Source: Nitrososphaerales archaeon TH5896 (GTDB lineage: Archaea; Thermoproteota; Nitrososphaeria; Nitrososphaerales; Nitrososphaeraceae). From it: 10,557 bases of DNA. Made by a program: the position numbers and the translations under genes. The notes under the pieces were generated by a model. It saw only the letters and a list, made by a program, of their open reading frames with translations. It was not told where the DNA came from and ran no database searches. How positions within the stretch are numbered: position 1 is the stretch's first letter; the number at the start of each line of letters is the position of its first letter. Below are positions 1 to 6,527 of this stretch, one piece after another. The stretch spans positions 1 to 10,557 of the forward strand of contig JAATVP010000015.1 in the NCBI GenBank assembly GCA_014523625.1, in the 5' to 3' direction.

Positions 1-391
1 GGATCTGATCCTGTCGTCGACTACGAGGATCATTTGCTTTAGCAGGTCAAAGTTGAAGTTTTGTGGCTTGAATAAATATGCCAAAGAGAACCATCTGAAT
101 GCTAGCACCGGCGGCGTATCAAAATGGGCCACTAATGCCGAATTGATATGCTTCAGTGGAAGATTGCAAAAGGGTTGCTGCTGCCACGTCCATTCAGAGA
201 CTAAAGAAGCTGCTATAAGTTCAGTCTTTACATTTCGATCTGCGGTCTAAAACCATTCGAATGCTTTTCTTATTCCAAGCCATTTGTGTTAGACCCTTAC
301 TAACAAAGTGACAGCAATTGCCATTATTAATCCGACACCGAGGAGTATGACGTATCCGATAACCTCAGAAAGTATCGAGGCCAATTGTCAT
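1..391 (-). pseudogene. Decayed sodium:solute symporter, DUR3-type urea transporter remnant (5' part)
   Basis: Read on the minus strand, this region encodes the N-terminal part of an SSS-family transporter, but in broken frames. From a TTG at 384 the translation gives a transmembrane segment (ILSEVIGYVILLGVGLIMAI) ending at TAA (291-289). The same frame continues with HKWLGIRKAFEWF, hits TAG (249-247), then reads TADRNVKTELIAASLVSEWTW. At about 184 a lost G shifts the frame, after which it reads AAATLLQSSTEAYQFGISGPF, TGA at 121-119 where the family has an aromatic residue, YAAGASIQMVLFGIF, and another TGA at 49-47. The order and spacing match, from memory, the start of DUR3-like urea permeases (TAGRSVKTG, then WTW/LLQSST, then YAAGA). 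An ATG at 391 is in yet another frame, closed by TGA at 367-365. Four stops plus two frame changes rule out a sequencing slip. In ammonia oxidisers such transporters import urea as an ammonia source. SSS assignment is strong; urea as substrate is likely; how far the remnant extends left of the window is unknown. Confidence 0.78.
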
Positions 392-510
392 TTTATATAA
401 ATAAATATATATATCCTCCGAAATTCGCTTCAAAATGAAAGGAATTGGCTACTGTGAAGAATGATTTGTTATTTGTGTATTATACGTATATTAGAAATTA
501 TATTTAATAA
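392..510. promoter_or_regulatory. Shared AT-rich promoter region between transporter remnant and Lrp regulator
   Basis: The region between the divergent pseudogene and the Lrp gene has AT-rich boxes in both directions. On the minus strand an ATATATAT stretch (about 404-415) lies about 20-25 bp before the old ATG at 391, as expected for a leaderless archaeal transcript. On the plus strand TTTAATAA (503-510) lies about 25 bp before the predicted start of the Lrp gene. A perfect 10-bp palindrome TATACGTATA is at 481-490. No gene is visible here. The assignments are inferred from position and base composition only. Confidence 0.5.
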
Positions 511-516
511 CGGCTT

Positions 517-537
517 TAGCATGCACCGGCCATGCTA
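517..537. repeat. Inverted repeat TAGCATG-N7-CATGCTA over the start of the Lrp gene (candidate operator)
   Basis: The perfect 7-bp arms are at 517-523 and 531-537, separated by 7 bp. The repeat lies just downstream of the TATA-like box (503-510), over the expected transcription start, and its right arm covers the ATG at 532. Lrp/AsnC regulators commonly bind imperfect or perfect dyads in their own promoters, so autorepression is plausible. A 7-bp repeat can also occur by chance in a window of this size. Confidence 0.45.
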
Positions 538-1083
538 ATTTTGATGATTGACAACATTGATGAGCTCATACTTTCTGCTCTTAGTAAGGATTCCAAACAA
601 GATACAAGAGAAATATTGGATTTCCTTCGAGATCATGGCTATAACCTAAGCGAAGATGAGATAGAGTCAAGAATTTTGAGATTAGAAGATGACGAAGTGA
701 TAACTGGTTACACAATTTCAGTGAATACAAAAAAGATTCGTCGTCGAATTATCCGTGTTGCATTGGTCAGATTCAAGGTTTCGCAGCATCTTGGAAGCAG
801 GATTGAAGGGCTGAAGAAGTACTTGACAGATGCACCTTTTGTGCTTTTCTCAGGGCGTACTCGTGGGGGATACGACTGGATCTGCATACAGTCTTTTCTG
901 AATGAGGAAATGGCCGATGAAGAGAGCGATATATATCGTACCCTATTTGGAGATATAATTCAATCCTATGAAGTGTATGATTTTATTCCGATGAAGGAAC
1001 CATCATATCATTCACTCACACATACTCCGGAAGAGTACAAGAGATTTCTGGATGAATGGATTCCTCCGTTTCTTGGGCGATAG
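532..1083 (+). CDS. Lrp/AsnC family transcriptional regulator
   Basis: A 183-residue protein with the two-part layout of Lrp/AsnC (feast/famine) regulators. Residues about 7-60 look like the N-terminal helix-turn-helix (IDELILSALSKDSKQ, a second helix, then LEDDEVITGYTISVN, the usual link into the second domain). Residues about 72-155 fit the alpha-beta ligand-binding/oligomerisation domain (RVALVRFKV, then GRTRGGYDWICIQ, then a SYEVYDFIPMKE strand). The C-terminal 25 residues are an extension of unknown role. Two starts are possible: ATG 532 or ATG 547, the latter giving MIDNIDELIL, the more typical family start. The TATA-like box at 503-510 predicts transcription starting near 530, compatible with either. 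The gene diverges from the urea-transporter remnant, so it may once have controlled it; effector and targets are not visible. It converges closely with the ParB-like gene, with 23 bp between stops. Confidence 0.88.
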   Translation: MLILMIDNIDELILSALSKDSKQDTREILDFLRDHGYNLSEDEIESRILRLEDDEVITGYTISVNTKKIRRRIIRVALVRFKVSQHLGSRIEGLKKYLTDAPFVLFSGRTRGGYDWICIQSFLNEEMADEESDIYRTLFGDIIQSYEVYDFIPMKEPSYHSLTHTPEEYKRFLDEWIPPFLGR

Positions 1084-1106
1084 TCGAGAACTGTTCTGCC
1101 ACTCTG

Positions 1107-2012
1107 TTACAAACTTAGATCTTCTTTTCGAGTACGTGCGTTTTTGTACCTAATTGTGTCATCAATTAAAGAATGAATTCTAAGTCTGGTCCCCATTAGA
1201 AAGCTGACGATCTCAGCTCGTTCAGCAGGTTCAACCGTCGCATGAACCTCGTCAATGAGATTATCTATCCTTGCTAAAGTGATACGAAGCGTCAAGGTAG
1301 TCTTTTTTGTGAGTCTCAATACCTGTGATTTTCTGTTTAGTACACTTGGAGGTATCTGACTGAATTGATCGGTCCCTGAAATGACTGCATTAGGTTTGGT
1401 TTTAATCAACGATTTCATTTCTCTAATTTGCCTTACTGTCAGATCGCTTGAGTTTATTTGTTGCACAATCATTTTCTGCTTCTCAGACGAGATACTCGTC
1501 AGCTCCAATGCCGAGCTCACTTTAAGACGGTTTTCGATTACATGTTGTTTTACATCTTCTGGAAGTTTTAGGAGTTGGATCCTGTGCGAAACATATTCTT
1601 CACTCTTCCCGATTTTCGAGGCCAGCTCAGTAACTCCTCCCCACCCAAAATCAACGACGTATCTTCGGAATGCCTCTGCCTCCTCTATTGGATCCATAGA
1701 TTTTCTTTGCATATTTTCAGTTAGCTGAATTTCGTATGCCTCTTTGTCGGCTAGCTCTCTAATCTTGCAAGGAATGAATCGCCAACGTAGTGATCGGCAA
1801 GCATGGAATCTTCGATGTCCTGCGACTATTTCGAAACCATGAGAGAGGGGTCGAATCAAAATCGGTTGCAAGAGACCGTGTTCTCTAATGCTTGCAATTA
1901 GACAATGATCGTCATCTGACATACGGTGAAATCGATCACGCACAGCAAATTGAGAAGACCTTATCATTTTCATTTCAATTTGTTCGACAATGCTTGTGTC
2001 GAAAAATTCCAT
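1107..2012 (-). CDS. ParB/RepB/Spo0J-type DNA-binding protein, no ParA partner in view
   Basis: A 301-residue protein. Residues about 14-105 form a ParB N-terminal (CTP-binding) domain: SIREHGLLQPILIRP, then FEIVAGHRRFHACRSL, the counterpart of the GERRxRAA box, then IQLTENMQRKSMDPIEEA, the ENxQR segment. Residues about 110-205 fit the central helix-turn-helix region (VTELASKIGKSEEYVSHRIQ is the recognition unit, followed by LLKLPEDVKQHV). The C-terminal 90 residues are basic and not recognised. The first box reads GHRR rather than GERR, a conservative departure. ParB proteins usually load on parS sites and work with ParA in chromosome or plasmid segregation, but some archaeal and phage versions are transcription factors. 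No ParA lies within 2 kb on either side, and I recognise no parS. The ATG at 2012 gives a complete domain. Upstream AT-rich sequence holds a small dyad (AAGTA-N4-TACTT, 2025-2038) near where the promoter should be. Confidence 0.85.
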   Translation of the reverse strand: MEFFDTSIVEQIEMKMIRSSQFAVRDRFHRMSDDDHCLIASIREHGLLQPILIRPLSHGFEIVAGHRRFHACRSLRWRFIPCKIRELADKEAYEIQLTENMQRKSMDPIEEAEAFRRYVVDFGWGGVTELASKIGKSEEYVSHRIQLLKLPEDVKQHVIENRLKVSSALELTSISSEKQKMIVQQINSSDLTVRQIREMKSLIKTKPNAVISGTDQFSQIPPSVLNRKSQVLRLTKKTTLTLRITLARIDNLIDEVHATVEPAERAEIVSFLMGTRLRIHSLIDDTIRYKNARTRKEDLSL

Positions 2013-2216
2013 ACGAAAATGTGGAAGTATTAGTACTTATGGTTTACTAAAGGTTAGCAAGTTGAATCGTTTGGTCTATTGTTTCGAATCCAGAAAATTC
2101 AATACTATTTGATTAATAGCTGGATTGTCCTCTTATTCTTCATCCTCTCACAATTTTCAATTACCAGATTAGTATGAGGACAGGGATAATAAAGTGGATT
2201 CATGAATACAGAATAG

Positions 2217-2909
2217 ATGACAAAACCTATCCTAAGCCTACAAAATATTCCATGCGAGACTCTAGGAAATTTTGAGGATCTTTTTCTGAGCGACGGATTC
2301 GATATTGAAAAAGTTGACACCAGGAAACGCAAGGTTCCAAAAGATCCGACCCAATACAGTGCAATAGTCATTTTAGGAGGTCCCATGTCAGTTTATGAAA
2401 ATAGCGACTTCATAAAGGACCAAATCAATCTCACACAAATAGCCAGTAAAAAAAAGATACCCTTGCTCGGAATATGTTTAGGATCGCAAATAATCGCACA
2501 ATCCGCTGGGGGAACCGTCTTCAAAGGACCAACAAAGGAGATTGGTTGGCGCAAGATCATTATTGAGAATATTGGGAGGGAGGATCTATTTTCTGGATTT
2601 CATAATTCCAGACCGACTGTTTTTCAATGGCATGGAGATACTTACTCTCTGCCTAAAGCGGCTAGGATTTTGGCTCATTCTGACATTTATCCTCAGGCCT
2701 TTGCTTTAGGTACTCTAATTGGTATTCAATTTCATTTGGAGGTAACCGAAAAGATGATACAGTCTTGGTTAAGAACCTACAAGTCAGAAGTGGTTTCCGA
2801 GAAAATCGATGTAAGAACAATTGCGAAAGATTCCGCTCTCTATATTAATGAATTAGAAAGGCATTGCAGTCTAGTGTATTCAAATTTTTGCACAAAGTTT
2901 TCTCTGTAG
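2217..2909 (+). CDS. Stand-alone class I glutamine amidotransferase (GMP-synthase-like GATase domain)
   Basis: A 230-residue protein covering one class I (triad) glutamine amidotransferase domain. The nucleophile elbow is LLGICLGSQIIAQSAGG with Cys87, and the catalytic His173 and Glu175 are in GIQFHLEVT. YSAIVILGGPMSVYE (about 47-61) is the oxyanion-side strand and loop, and FQWHGDTYSLP (about 136-146) the usual QWHGD motif. This fits the GMP-synthase-like, stand-alone GATase family, whose members hydrolyse glutamine or gamma-glutamyl compounds and whose substrates are mostly unknown. No synthetase domain follows, so it is not a complete GuaA. It could be a gamma-glutamyl hydrolase or an amidotransferase subunit with a distant partner. 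The ATG at 2217 follows a TAG from a short upstream frame; a GGATAATAAAG stretch at 2183-2193 could serve as TATA box. It diverges from parB and converges with the deoxyhypusine synthase gene. Confidence 0.85.
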   Translation: MTKPILSLQNIPCETLGNFEDLFLSDGFDIEKVDTRKRKVPKDPTQYSAIVILGGPMSVYENSDFIKDQINLTQIASKKKIPLLGICLGSQIIAQSAGGTVFKGPTKEIGWRKIIIENIGREDLFSGFHNSRPTVFQWHGDTYSLPKAARILAHSDIYPQAFALGTLIGIQFHLEVTEKMIQSWLRTYKSEVVSEKIDVRTIAKDSALYINELERHCSLVYSNFCTKFSL

Positions 2910-2961
2910 ATTTCATTTTATCTGTACCATGAAAATCCCAAATGAGGAATCATGAATTCAG

Positions 2962-2986
2962 GTTAAGTAAGATATCATTACCTAAC
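2962..2986. terminator. Hairpin between convergent genes, possible terminator
   Basis: GTTAAGTAA (2962-2970) and TTACCTAAC (2978-2986) form an inverted repeat with one mismatch and a 7-nt loop. It lies between the amidotransferase (ending 2909) and the deoxyhypusine synthase gene (ending 3078 on the minus strand), where a terminator for either would be expected. There is no strong T-run next to it, so the call is weak. Confidence 0.3.
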
Positions 2987-3077
2987 ACATTTATCGCTAT
3001 TGTTGAAGACCTTGTACGTAGGACGTGAAAGGCCTATCTCCATGCAGTCTAACTCTAGCTAAGAAGATACAAATCAA

Positions 3078-4115
3078 TCATGATTTCTCGTGAAGTGCGG
3101 CATGAATAAACGGTAATAGAGCAGTAGCTTCTCCGTGGATCGTGGTACGAGATGCTTTTGAGGTAATCTTTCCCCATGATACGGCTTCTTCAACAGGAGC
3201 TCCGCTTAGACTCCCGTCCCATTCTGGACTGGTAGTCAAATATACTGCGTAATCCAATCCCCCTCTGAACTGATTCCACCAAAGAGTATGATGTTTAGAA
3301 ATGCCTCCCCCAATCATAAATGCACCAGTTCGCTTCGCATCATAAACAATGTCGGAAATGTTGTTCTGATCTTTAAGAAGATCAAGGCCAAAATCCCGGT
3401 GTTCCTGATGGAATAACCAGAGCTGACTTCCCACAGAACCATCCACAATGCCAGGAACTATCACAGGTATGTGGTTCTTACTGGCCCAATAAAGAAACGA
3501 TGAATCATTTAATTTGCTACCTATGAAATTTAGGATTTCTGATGGTGCAATAAATTTTTTATTATGGTCGAAATACAACTCGTCTAAACAAGCTCTGACC
3601 TTCTTTTCAATCACGGTGCCATAATTTGCAAAAGGTATTAGCACATTGCCCAACCTATGGATACCCACTTTCAAGAGAGAAGAGTCGTTTAACCTGAAAT
3701 CGCCAGCATAATAATTCGCAGAGGTTCGTGCTATATCGTGATCTAGAGCACCACAAGTTGTTACAATACAATCAAAAGCGTGTTCTTTTACTAACTCACG
3801 TATTATTCCTCGGGTACCCGTTGAAATAATCGCACCCACAAAAGAGAGAAACTTTACGCAGTTTCTATCACTGCTCATAGCTTTCAGGATTTCGACGCCA
3901 TTTGCAAGGTTAACTGCCTCAAAGCCTCCGGAATTCTTCATTCTATTAATCATTTTGGACGTTTTTGAATAGTTAACGGGGTCATAGTCGTGGATAGGCC
4001 TCCTTAACAAGTCAATCGAAGACCTTTTACGGGGCTTGATGCCTTTTTGGTTAAGTCGAGAACCGGTTCTTGCCCTGGAACGATCTATCTTACTTGTACT
4101 GCCCACGCTTCTCAT
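3078..4115 (-). CDS. dhs: Deoxyhypusine synthase (canonical paralogue)
   Basis: DHS transfers the aminobutyl group of spermidine, NAD-dependently, to a lysine of translation factor aIF5A. The protein shows family landmarks: RRPIHDYD (38-45), SGGFEAVNLANGVEILK (62-78), TTCGALDHDIAR in the NAD site (119-130), IPVIVPGIVDGSVGSQLW (216-233), GGGISKHHT with the paired His (269-277), DYAVYLTTSPEWDGSLSG (288-305) and EAVSWGKI with the catalytic Lys at 316. The GSLSG segment has Leu where the human enzyme, as I recall, has an acidic residue (GSDSG). Residues 1-37 are a strongly basic extension that other DHS proteins generally lack. A TATA-like TTTTATA (about 4126-4133) is only about 15 bp before ATG 4115, so translation may instead start further in, for example at GTG 4106 or the TTG just before RRP. 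aIF5A itself is not in the window. A divergent paralogue lies 680 bp away. Confidence 0.93.
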   Translation of the reverse strand: MRSVGSTSKIDRSRARTGSRLNQKGIKPRKRSSIDLLRRPIHDYDPVNYSKTSKMINRMKNSGGFEAVNLANGVEILKAMSSDRNCVKFLSFVGAIISTGTRGIIRELVKEHAFDCIVTTCGALDHDIARTSANYYAGDFRLNDSSLLKVGIHRLGNVLIPFANYGTVIEKKVRACLDELYFDHNKKFIAPSEILNFIGSKLNDSSFLYWASKNHIPVIVPGIVDGSVGSQLWLFHQEHRDFGLDLLKDQNNISDIVYDAKRTGAFMIGGGISKHHTLWWNQFRGGLDYAVYLTTSPEWDGSLSGAPVEEAVSWGKITSKASRTTIHGEATALLPFIHAALHEKS

Positions 4116-4256
4116 TATTTCAGACGTATAAAATACCTTTCATGAGATCAAATCTCTTGCAACTAATTACAATAATGAATACAGGCTTTCAAGCCGGCAA
4201 GTTCGGTGCGTCACATTCTAGTCGAGAAATCTGATGCGTATGCCAAGTATTCGGGT

Positions 4257-4290
4257 GCGATAGGTGATCGCTATTCTGGTTTGATCACCT
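4257..4290. repeat. Overlapping inverted repeats between BON gene and dhs
   Basis: Two competing hairpins share sequence. GCGAT (4257-4261) pairs with ATCGC (4267-4271) around a 5-nt loop; AGGTGATC (4262-4269) pairs perfectly with GATCACCT (4283-4290) around 13 nt. On the minus strand this lies just after the BON gene stop at 4316 and about 150 bp before dhs. It could be a terminator for the BON gene, although there is no T-run after it, or an upstream regulatory site for dhs. The rest of 4116-4315 has no convincing gene, only short dyads such as GAGAT-N3-ATCTC (4144-4156). Confidence 0.35.
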
Positions 4291-4315
4291 GAGTAGGTAA
4301 TTTCAGATCAGTTAT

Positions 4316-4669
4316 CTAGTCTCTCCGTGCTGGACCCGCTGTAGAAGGTTCTGTAACATGGAGTTCATTCAGGACCTTTACAACACCTTCTATCTTCCAA
4401 ATTTCTTCCCCGATCCGGCGCTTTTGATCGTAAGTTTGCACTGATCCTGTGATAGATACTATTTGGTCTACCACATTGATAACGACTTTACTTGTGTCAA
4501 TTTGAGAGATGCGTTTCAACATTGATGCTACGAGTGTGCGGAGCTCCTCGTCAGTTTTTCTTCCAGGGAGCTCTTCTTTAGAACTAACAGGGAAGCTGCC
4601 AGCCCAGTAGTAGCTATCTTTGGCATGGGGATGCTCGTTGTCGTCGTCACTGACATTTGAGTCATGCAT
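4316..4669 (-). CDS. Small BON-domain protein
   Basis: A 117-residue soluble protein with one BON domain at about 40-105: a helix (DEELRTLVASMLKR), the strand VVINVVDQIVSITGSV with its conserved Gly75, the helix YDQKRRIGEEIWKIEGV with Gly95, and the strand VVKVLNELHV. BON domains bind phospholipid or act as small interaction modules, as in bacterial OsmY and LysM/BON proteins. The first 38 residues are acidic and polar (MHDSNVSDDDNEH) and the tail is short. There is no signal peptide or membrane segment, so it should be cytoplasmic. A minus-strand TTAAAAATAT box (about 4691-4700) is 25-27 bp from the ATG at 4669, predicting a leaderless transcript. It diverges from the second DHS-like gene. 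Cellular role unknown; stress-related function is only a family-level guess. Confidence 0.85.
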   Translation of the reverse strand: MHDSNVSDDDNEHPHAKDSYYWAGSFPVSSKEELPGRKTDEELRTLVASMLKRISQIDTSKVVINVVDQIVSITGSVQTYDQKRRIGEEIWKIEGVVKVLNELHVTEPSTAGPARRD

Positions 4670-4791
4670 ATTCTGAACAATACGTTCGATATTTTTAAGC
4701 GTTCCCGAACCTACATTACATCATGCAGAAATTTGCAAATCTCCTACCTTGAACATACATTTTAAAGTGAATATCATGACACCTTAAGGAA
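4670..4791. promoter_or_regulatory. Divergent promoter region, BON gene / DHS-like gene
   Basis: On the minus strand TTAAAAATAT (about 4691-4700) fits a TATA box for the BON gene. On the plus strand TTTTAAAG (about 4760-4767) is about 26 bp before the GTG at 4792, predicting a leaderless or nearly leaderless message. AAGGA immediately before the GTG resembles a ribosome binding site but is very close to the start. Inferred from spacing alone. Confidence 0.45.
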
Positions 4792-5886
4792 GTGAACAAA
4801 TTTCACAACTTTTCGGGGCGTAAAATAGACCCTCCTACCATTACAGGTGATATGGACGTTAGGGATTTAGTAGAATATTTTGGAGCAACAGGTTTCAATG
4901 CTCGCAGACTCTACGAAGCCTTACAGATCACTAAGCGGATGATGGATGATGGGGCATGCGTTTGCTTGACGTTAGCTGGTGCTCTCGCTCCTATTGGGCT
5001 GGGGAGGGCGATTTCGACCTTGATAGAAAACGGGTTTGTGGACTGGATTGTTTCTACAGGTGCAAATGTGTACCATGATCTTCACTTTGCATATGATCTA
5101 CCTGTAAGACAGGGATACTTCGACGTGGATGACAATATTTTATATTCAAAACAAATTGTGCGAATATATGACGTGTTTATCAAGGAGATTGGTACGCTTC
5201 AGAAGCAAGACGGGATCATCAAATCTGCAATAGAAACTGATAGACAAGTTCTGCCTGACGACCCATCAACAGCAGACTTGTGCAATATTTTGGGGATGTC
5301 GGCGAAAAAGAAATCAGAACATCCTGAAAAATCTTTTACAGTTTGTGCATACGAAAATGACGTACCGATTTATTTGCCAGCTGTAGCTGATTCTTCGATT
5401 GGACTAAATATGCTTCCTCTTCTACTCGAAGACAAACCAATTAATCCTAGCGTGATTTTGGATATCGCAGAATCAGCGGCTATTCTTTGGAAGAATAAGA
5501 TATCTGGAGGAATTGAATTAGGAGGCGGTGTTCCAAAGAACTTTTTTCAACAGACCGGCCCTGCGCTGTTTCAAATTCTCAAGTTAAAGGAAGGAGGGCA
5601 GGATTATCTCGTCCAATTCACAGATGCTCGTCCCGACACCGGAGGTCTATCCGGCGCTACACTGCAAGAGGGCAAAAGCTGGGGGAAAATCAAATCTGCG
5701 CATGAAGGAAATGTAATAGTTTACGGAGATTCATCAGTTTATTTTCCCATCTTAGCAGCATTCATTATGGCTGAGTGTAAGCCTCGTGAACGAAAGAGGA
5801 TATACAAAACGAAAAATGCATGGGTAGAGGAAATGAAGATAGCATATCTTCAAAGCAGCAAACAAAAGCGAATTAAAGCGCATTAA
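4792..5886 (+). CDS. Deoxyhypusine-synthase-like protein (divergent paralogue)
   Basis: A 364-residue member of the DHS fold family, clearly distinct from the canonical enzyme at 3078-4115. Shared landmarks are DVRDLVEYFGATGFNARRL (22-40), LTLAGALAPIGLGRAI (59-74), IVSTGANVYHDLHFA in the NAD site (86-100), VPIYLPAVADSSIGLNM (191-207) and EGKSWGKI with the Lys at 299 in place of the catalytic lysine. The paired His motif of true DHS is replaced by GGGVPKNFFQQTGP (244-257), as in the DHS-like groups annotated as homospermidine or putative deoxyhypusine synthases. Retention of the lysine and NAD loops argues for an active aminobutyl transferase; loss of the His suggests a different acceptor or donor, perhaps a small polyamine rather than aIF5A. 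That is inference. The tail is lysine-rich. The start is GTG, supported by homology beginning near residue 20 and a TATA-like box upstream. The acetyltransferase gene follows 68 bp later on the same strand. Confidence 0.88.
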   Translation: MNKFHNFSGRKIDPPTITGDMDVRDLVEYFGATGFNARRLYEALQITKRMMDDGACVCLTLAGALAPIGLGRAISTLIENGFVDWIVSTGANVYHDLHFAYDLPVRQGYFDVDDNILYSKQIVRIYDVFIKEIGTLQKQDGIIKSAIETDRQVLPDDPSTADLCNILGMSAKKKSEHPEKSFTVCAYENDVPIYLPAVADSSIGLNMLPLLLEDKPINPSVILDIAESAAILWKNKISGGIELGGGVPKNFFQQTGPALFQILKLKEGGQDYLVQFTDARPDTGGLSGATLQEGKSWGKIKSAHEGNVIVYGDSSVYFPILAAFIMAECKPRERKRIYKTKNAWVEEMKIAYLQSSKQKRIKAH

Positions 5887-5954
5887 GCAATGAGAAACGA
5901 TCCGATCTCAAGATATACCTTTGATTCAGTACTCATATTATTGGATGAAGTGTC

Positions 5955-6422
5955 ATGAACAATAGCAAGCGGAATTTGAAATTCGAAGTAAGAGAGATTA
6001 AAGTTGGCGACCTAAAAAATGGATACTTCTCTACGCTAAAGAATTTGTCCGAATTAGGAAGCGTTGAAGAGAGCATGGAGAGAGCAGAGCAGATATTAAA
6101 CAATATTATTTCAAATCCACTCCACAGAATATTTGTTGCGATAGACAAAGAGACCTCTGAGGTAATAGGTGCAACTACACTTCTTATCGAGCAGAAATTT
6201 ATTCATAGCGGGGGAAAAGCTGGTCATATTGAGGATGTAGTAACACGTAAAGGATTTGAAGGCTTGGGGATAGGCTCCGCGCTTATAAGTCACGCATTGC
6301 ACTTTGCAAGGACTGCGGGCTGTTACAAGGTCATATTGGATTGTTCAGACACTAATATCAAATTTTATCAGAGAGCAGGTTTTAGGGTGCATGAAACCTC
6401 CATGAGATGCGACCTGCTTTGA
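5955..6422 (+). CDS. GNAT acetyltransferase, glucosamine-6-phosphate N-acetyltransferase (GNA1) type
   Basis: A 155-residue single GNAT domain. The central part closely resembles eukaryotic GNA1/GNPNAT1: EVIGATTLLIEQKFIHSGGK (69-88), HIEDVVTRKGFEGLGIGSAL (91-110), containing the acetyl-CoA pyrophosphate loop GLGIG, CYKVILDCSDTNIKFYQRAG (123-142), containing the FYQRAGF motif. Those matches, above all IIEQKFIHS and IEDVV, are hallmarks of the enzyme that makes GlcNAc-6-phosphate from GlcN-6-phosphate and acetyl-CoA on the way to UDP-GlcNAc. Length matches GNA1. GNA1 is typical of eukaryotes, whereas bacteria use bifunctional GlmU, so its presence in an archaeon is noteworthy. The loop reads FEGLGIG rather than RGKxxG, which may weaken coenzyme contacts. 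It follows the DHS-like gene on the same strand; a shared transcript is possible, but CATATTATT at about 5934-5942 may be its own promoter. Alternative: a polyamine or other small-amine acetyltransferase. Confidence 0.82.
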   Translation: MNNSKRNLKFEVREIKVGDLKNGYFSTLKNLSELGSVEESMERAEQILNNIISNPLHRIFVAIDKETSEVIGATTLLIEQKFIHSGGKAGHIEDVVTRKGFEGLGIGSALISHALHFARTAGCYKVILDCSDTNIKFYQRAGFRVHETSMRCDLL

Positions 6423-6479
6423 ATTTCGAGTCTACTGACTTGCTCGGTTCACATTTGAAAGATTATCGTTCGCTGCAAA

Positions 6480-6500
6480 TTCTGTTCCTGATTTTTTGAT
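6480..6500 (+). terminator. T-rich terminator after the GNA1-type gene
   Basis: TTCCTGATTTTTTGATTG holds a run of six T (6492-6497) about 70 bp after the stop at 6422, in the convergent gap before the mtrA-like gene. Archaeal termination often needs only a T-run without a stem. No hairpin is obvious here. Confidence 0.4.
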
Positions 6501-6527
6501 TGTTGCATGACTATTAATAAAATAGGC

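Noticed and set aside
7..31. GATCCT/AGGATC inverted repeat at the window start
   Set aside because: Short 6-bp arms at the edge inside a decayed gene; no adjoining element end or target duplication is visible.
53..250. Plus-strand 65-codon frame at the left end
   Set aside because: It lies opposite the transporter remnant, has no family resemblance, and the minus strand explains the sequence.
2081..2126. TTTCGAATCC resembling a tRNA T-loop, with AATCCAG/CTGGATT pairing nearby
   Set aside because: No acceptor, D or anticodon arms could be built around it; the 26-bp spacing does not fit a tRNA.
2105..2386. 93-codon minus-strand frame over the start of the amidotransferase
   Set aside because: It is antisense to the amidotransferase coding region, whose motifs are clear, and shows no family resemblance.
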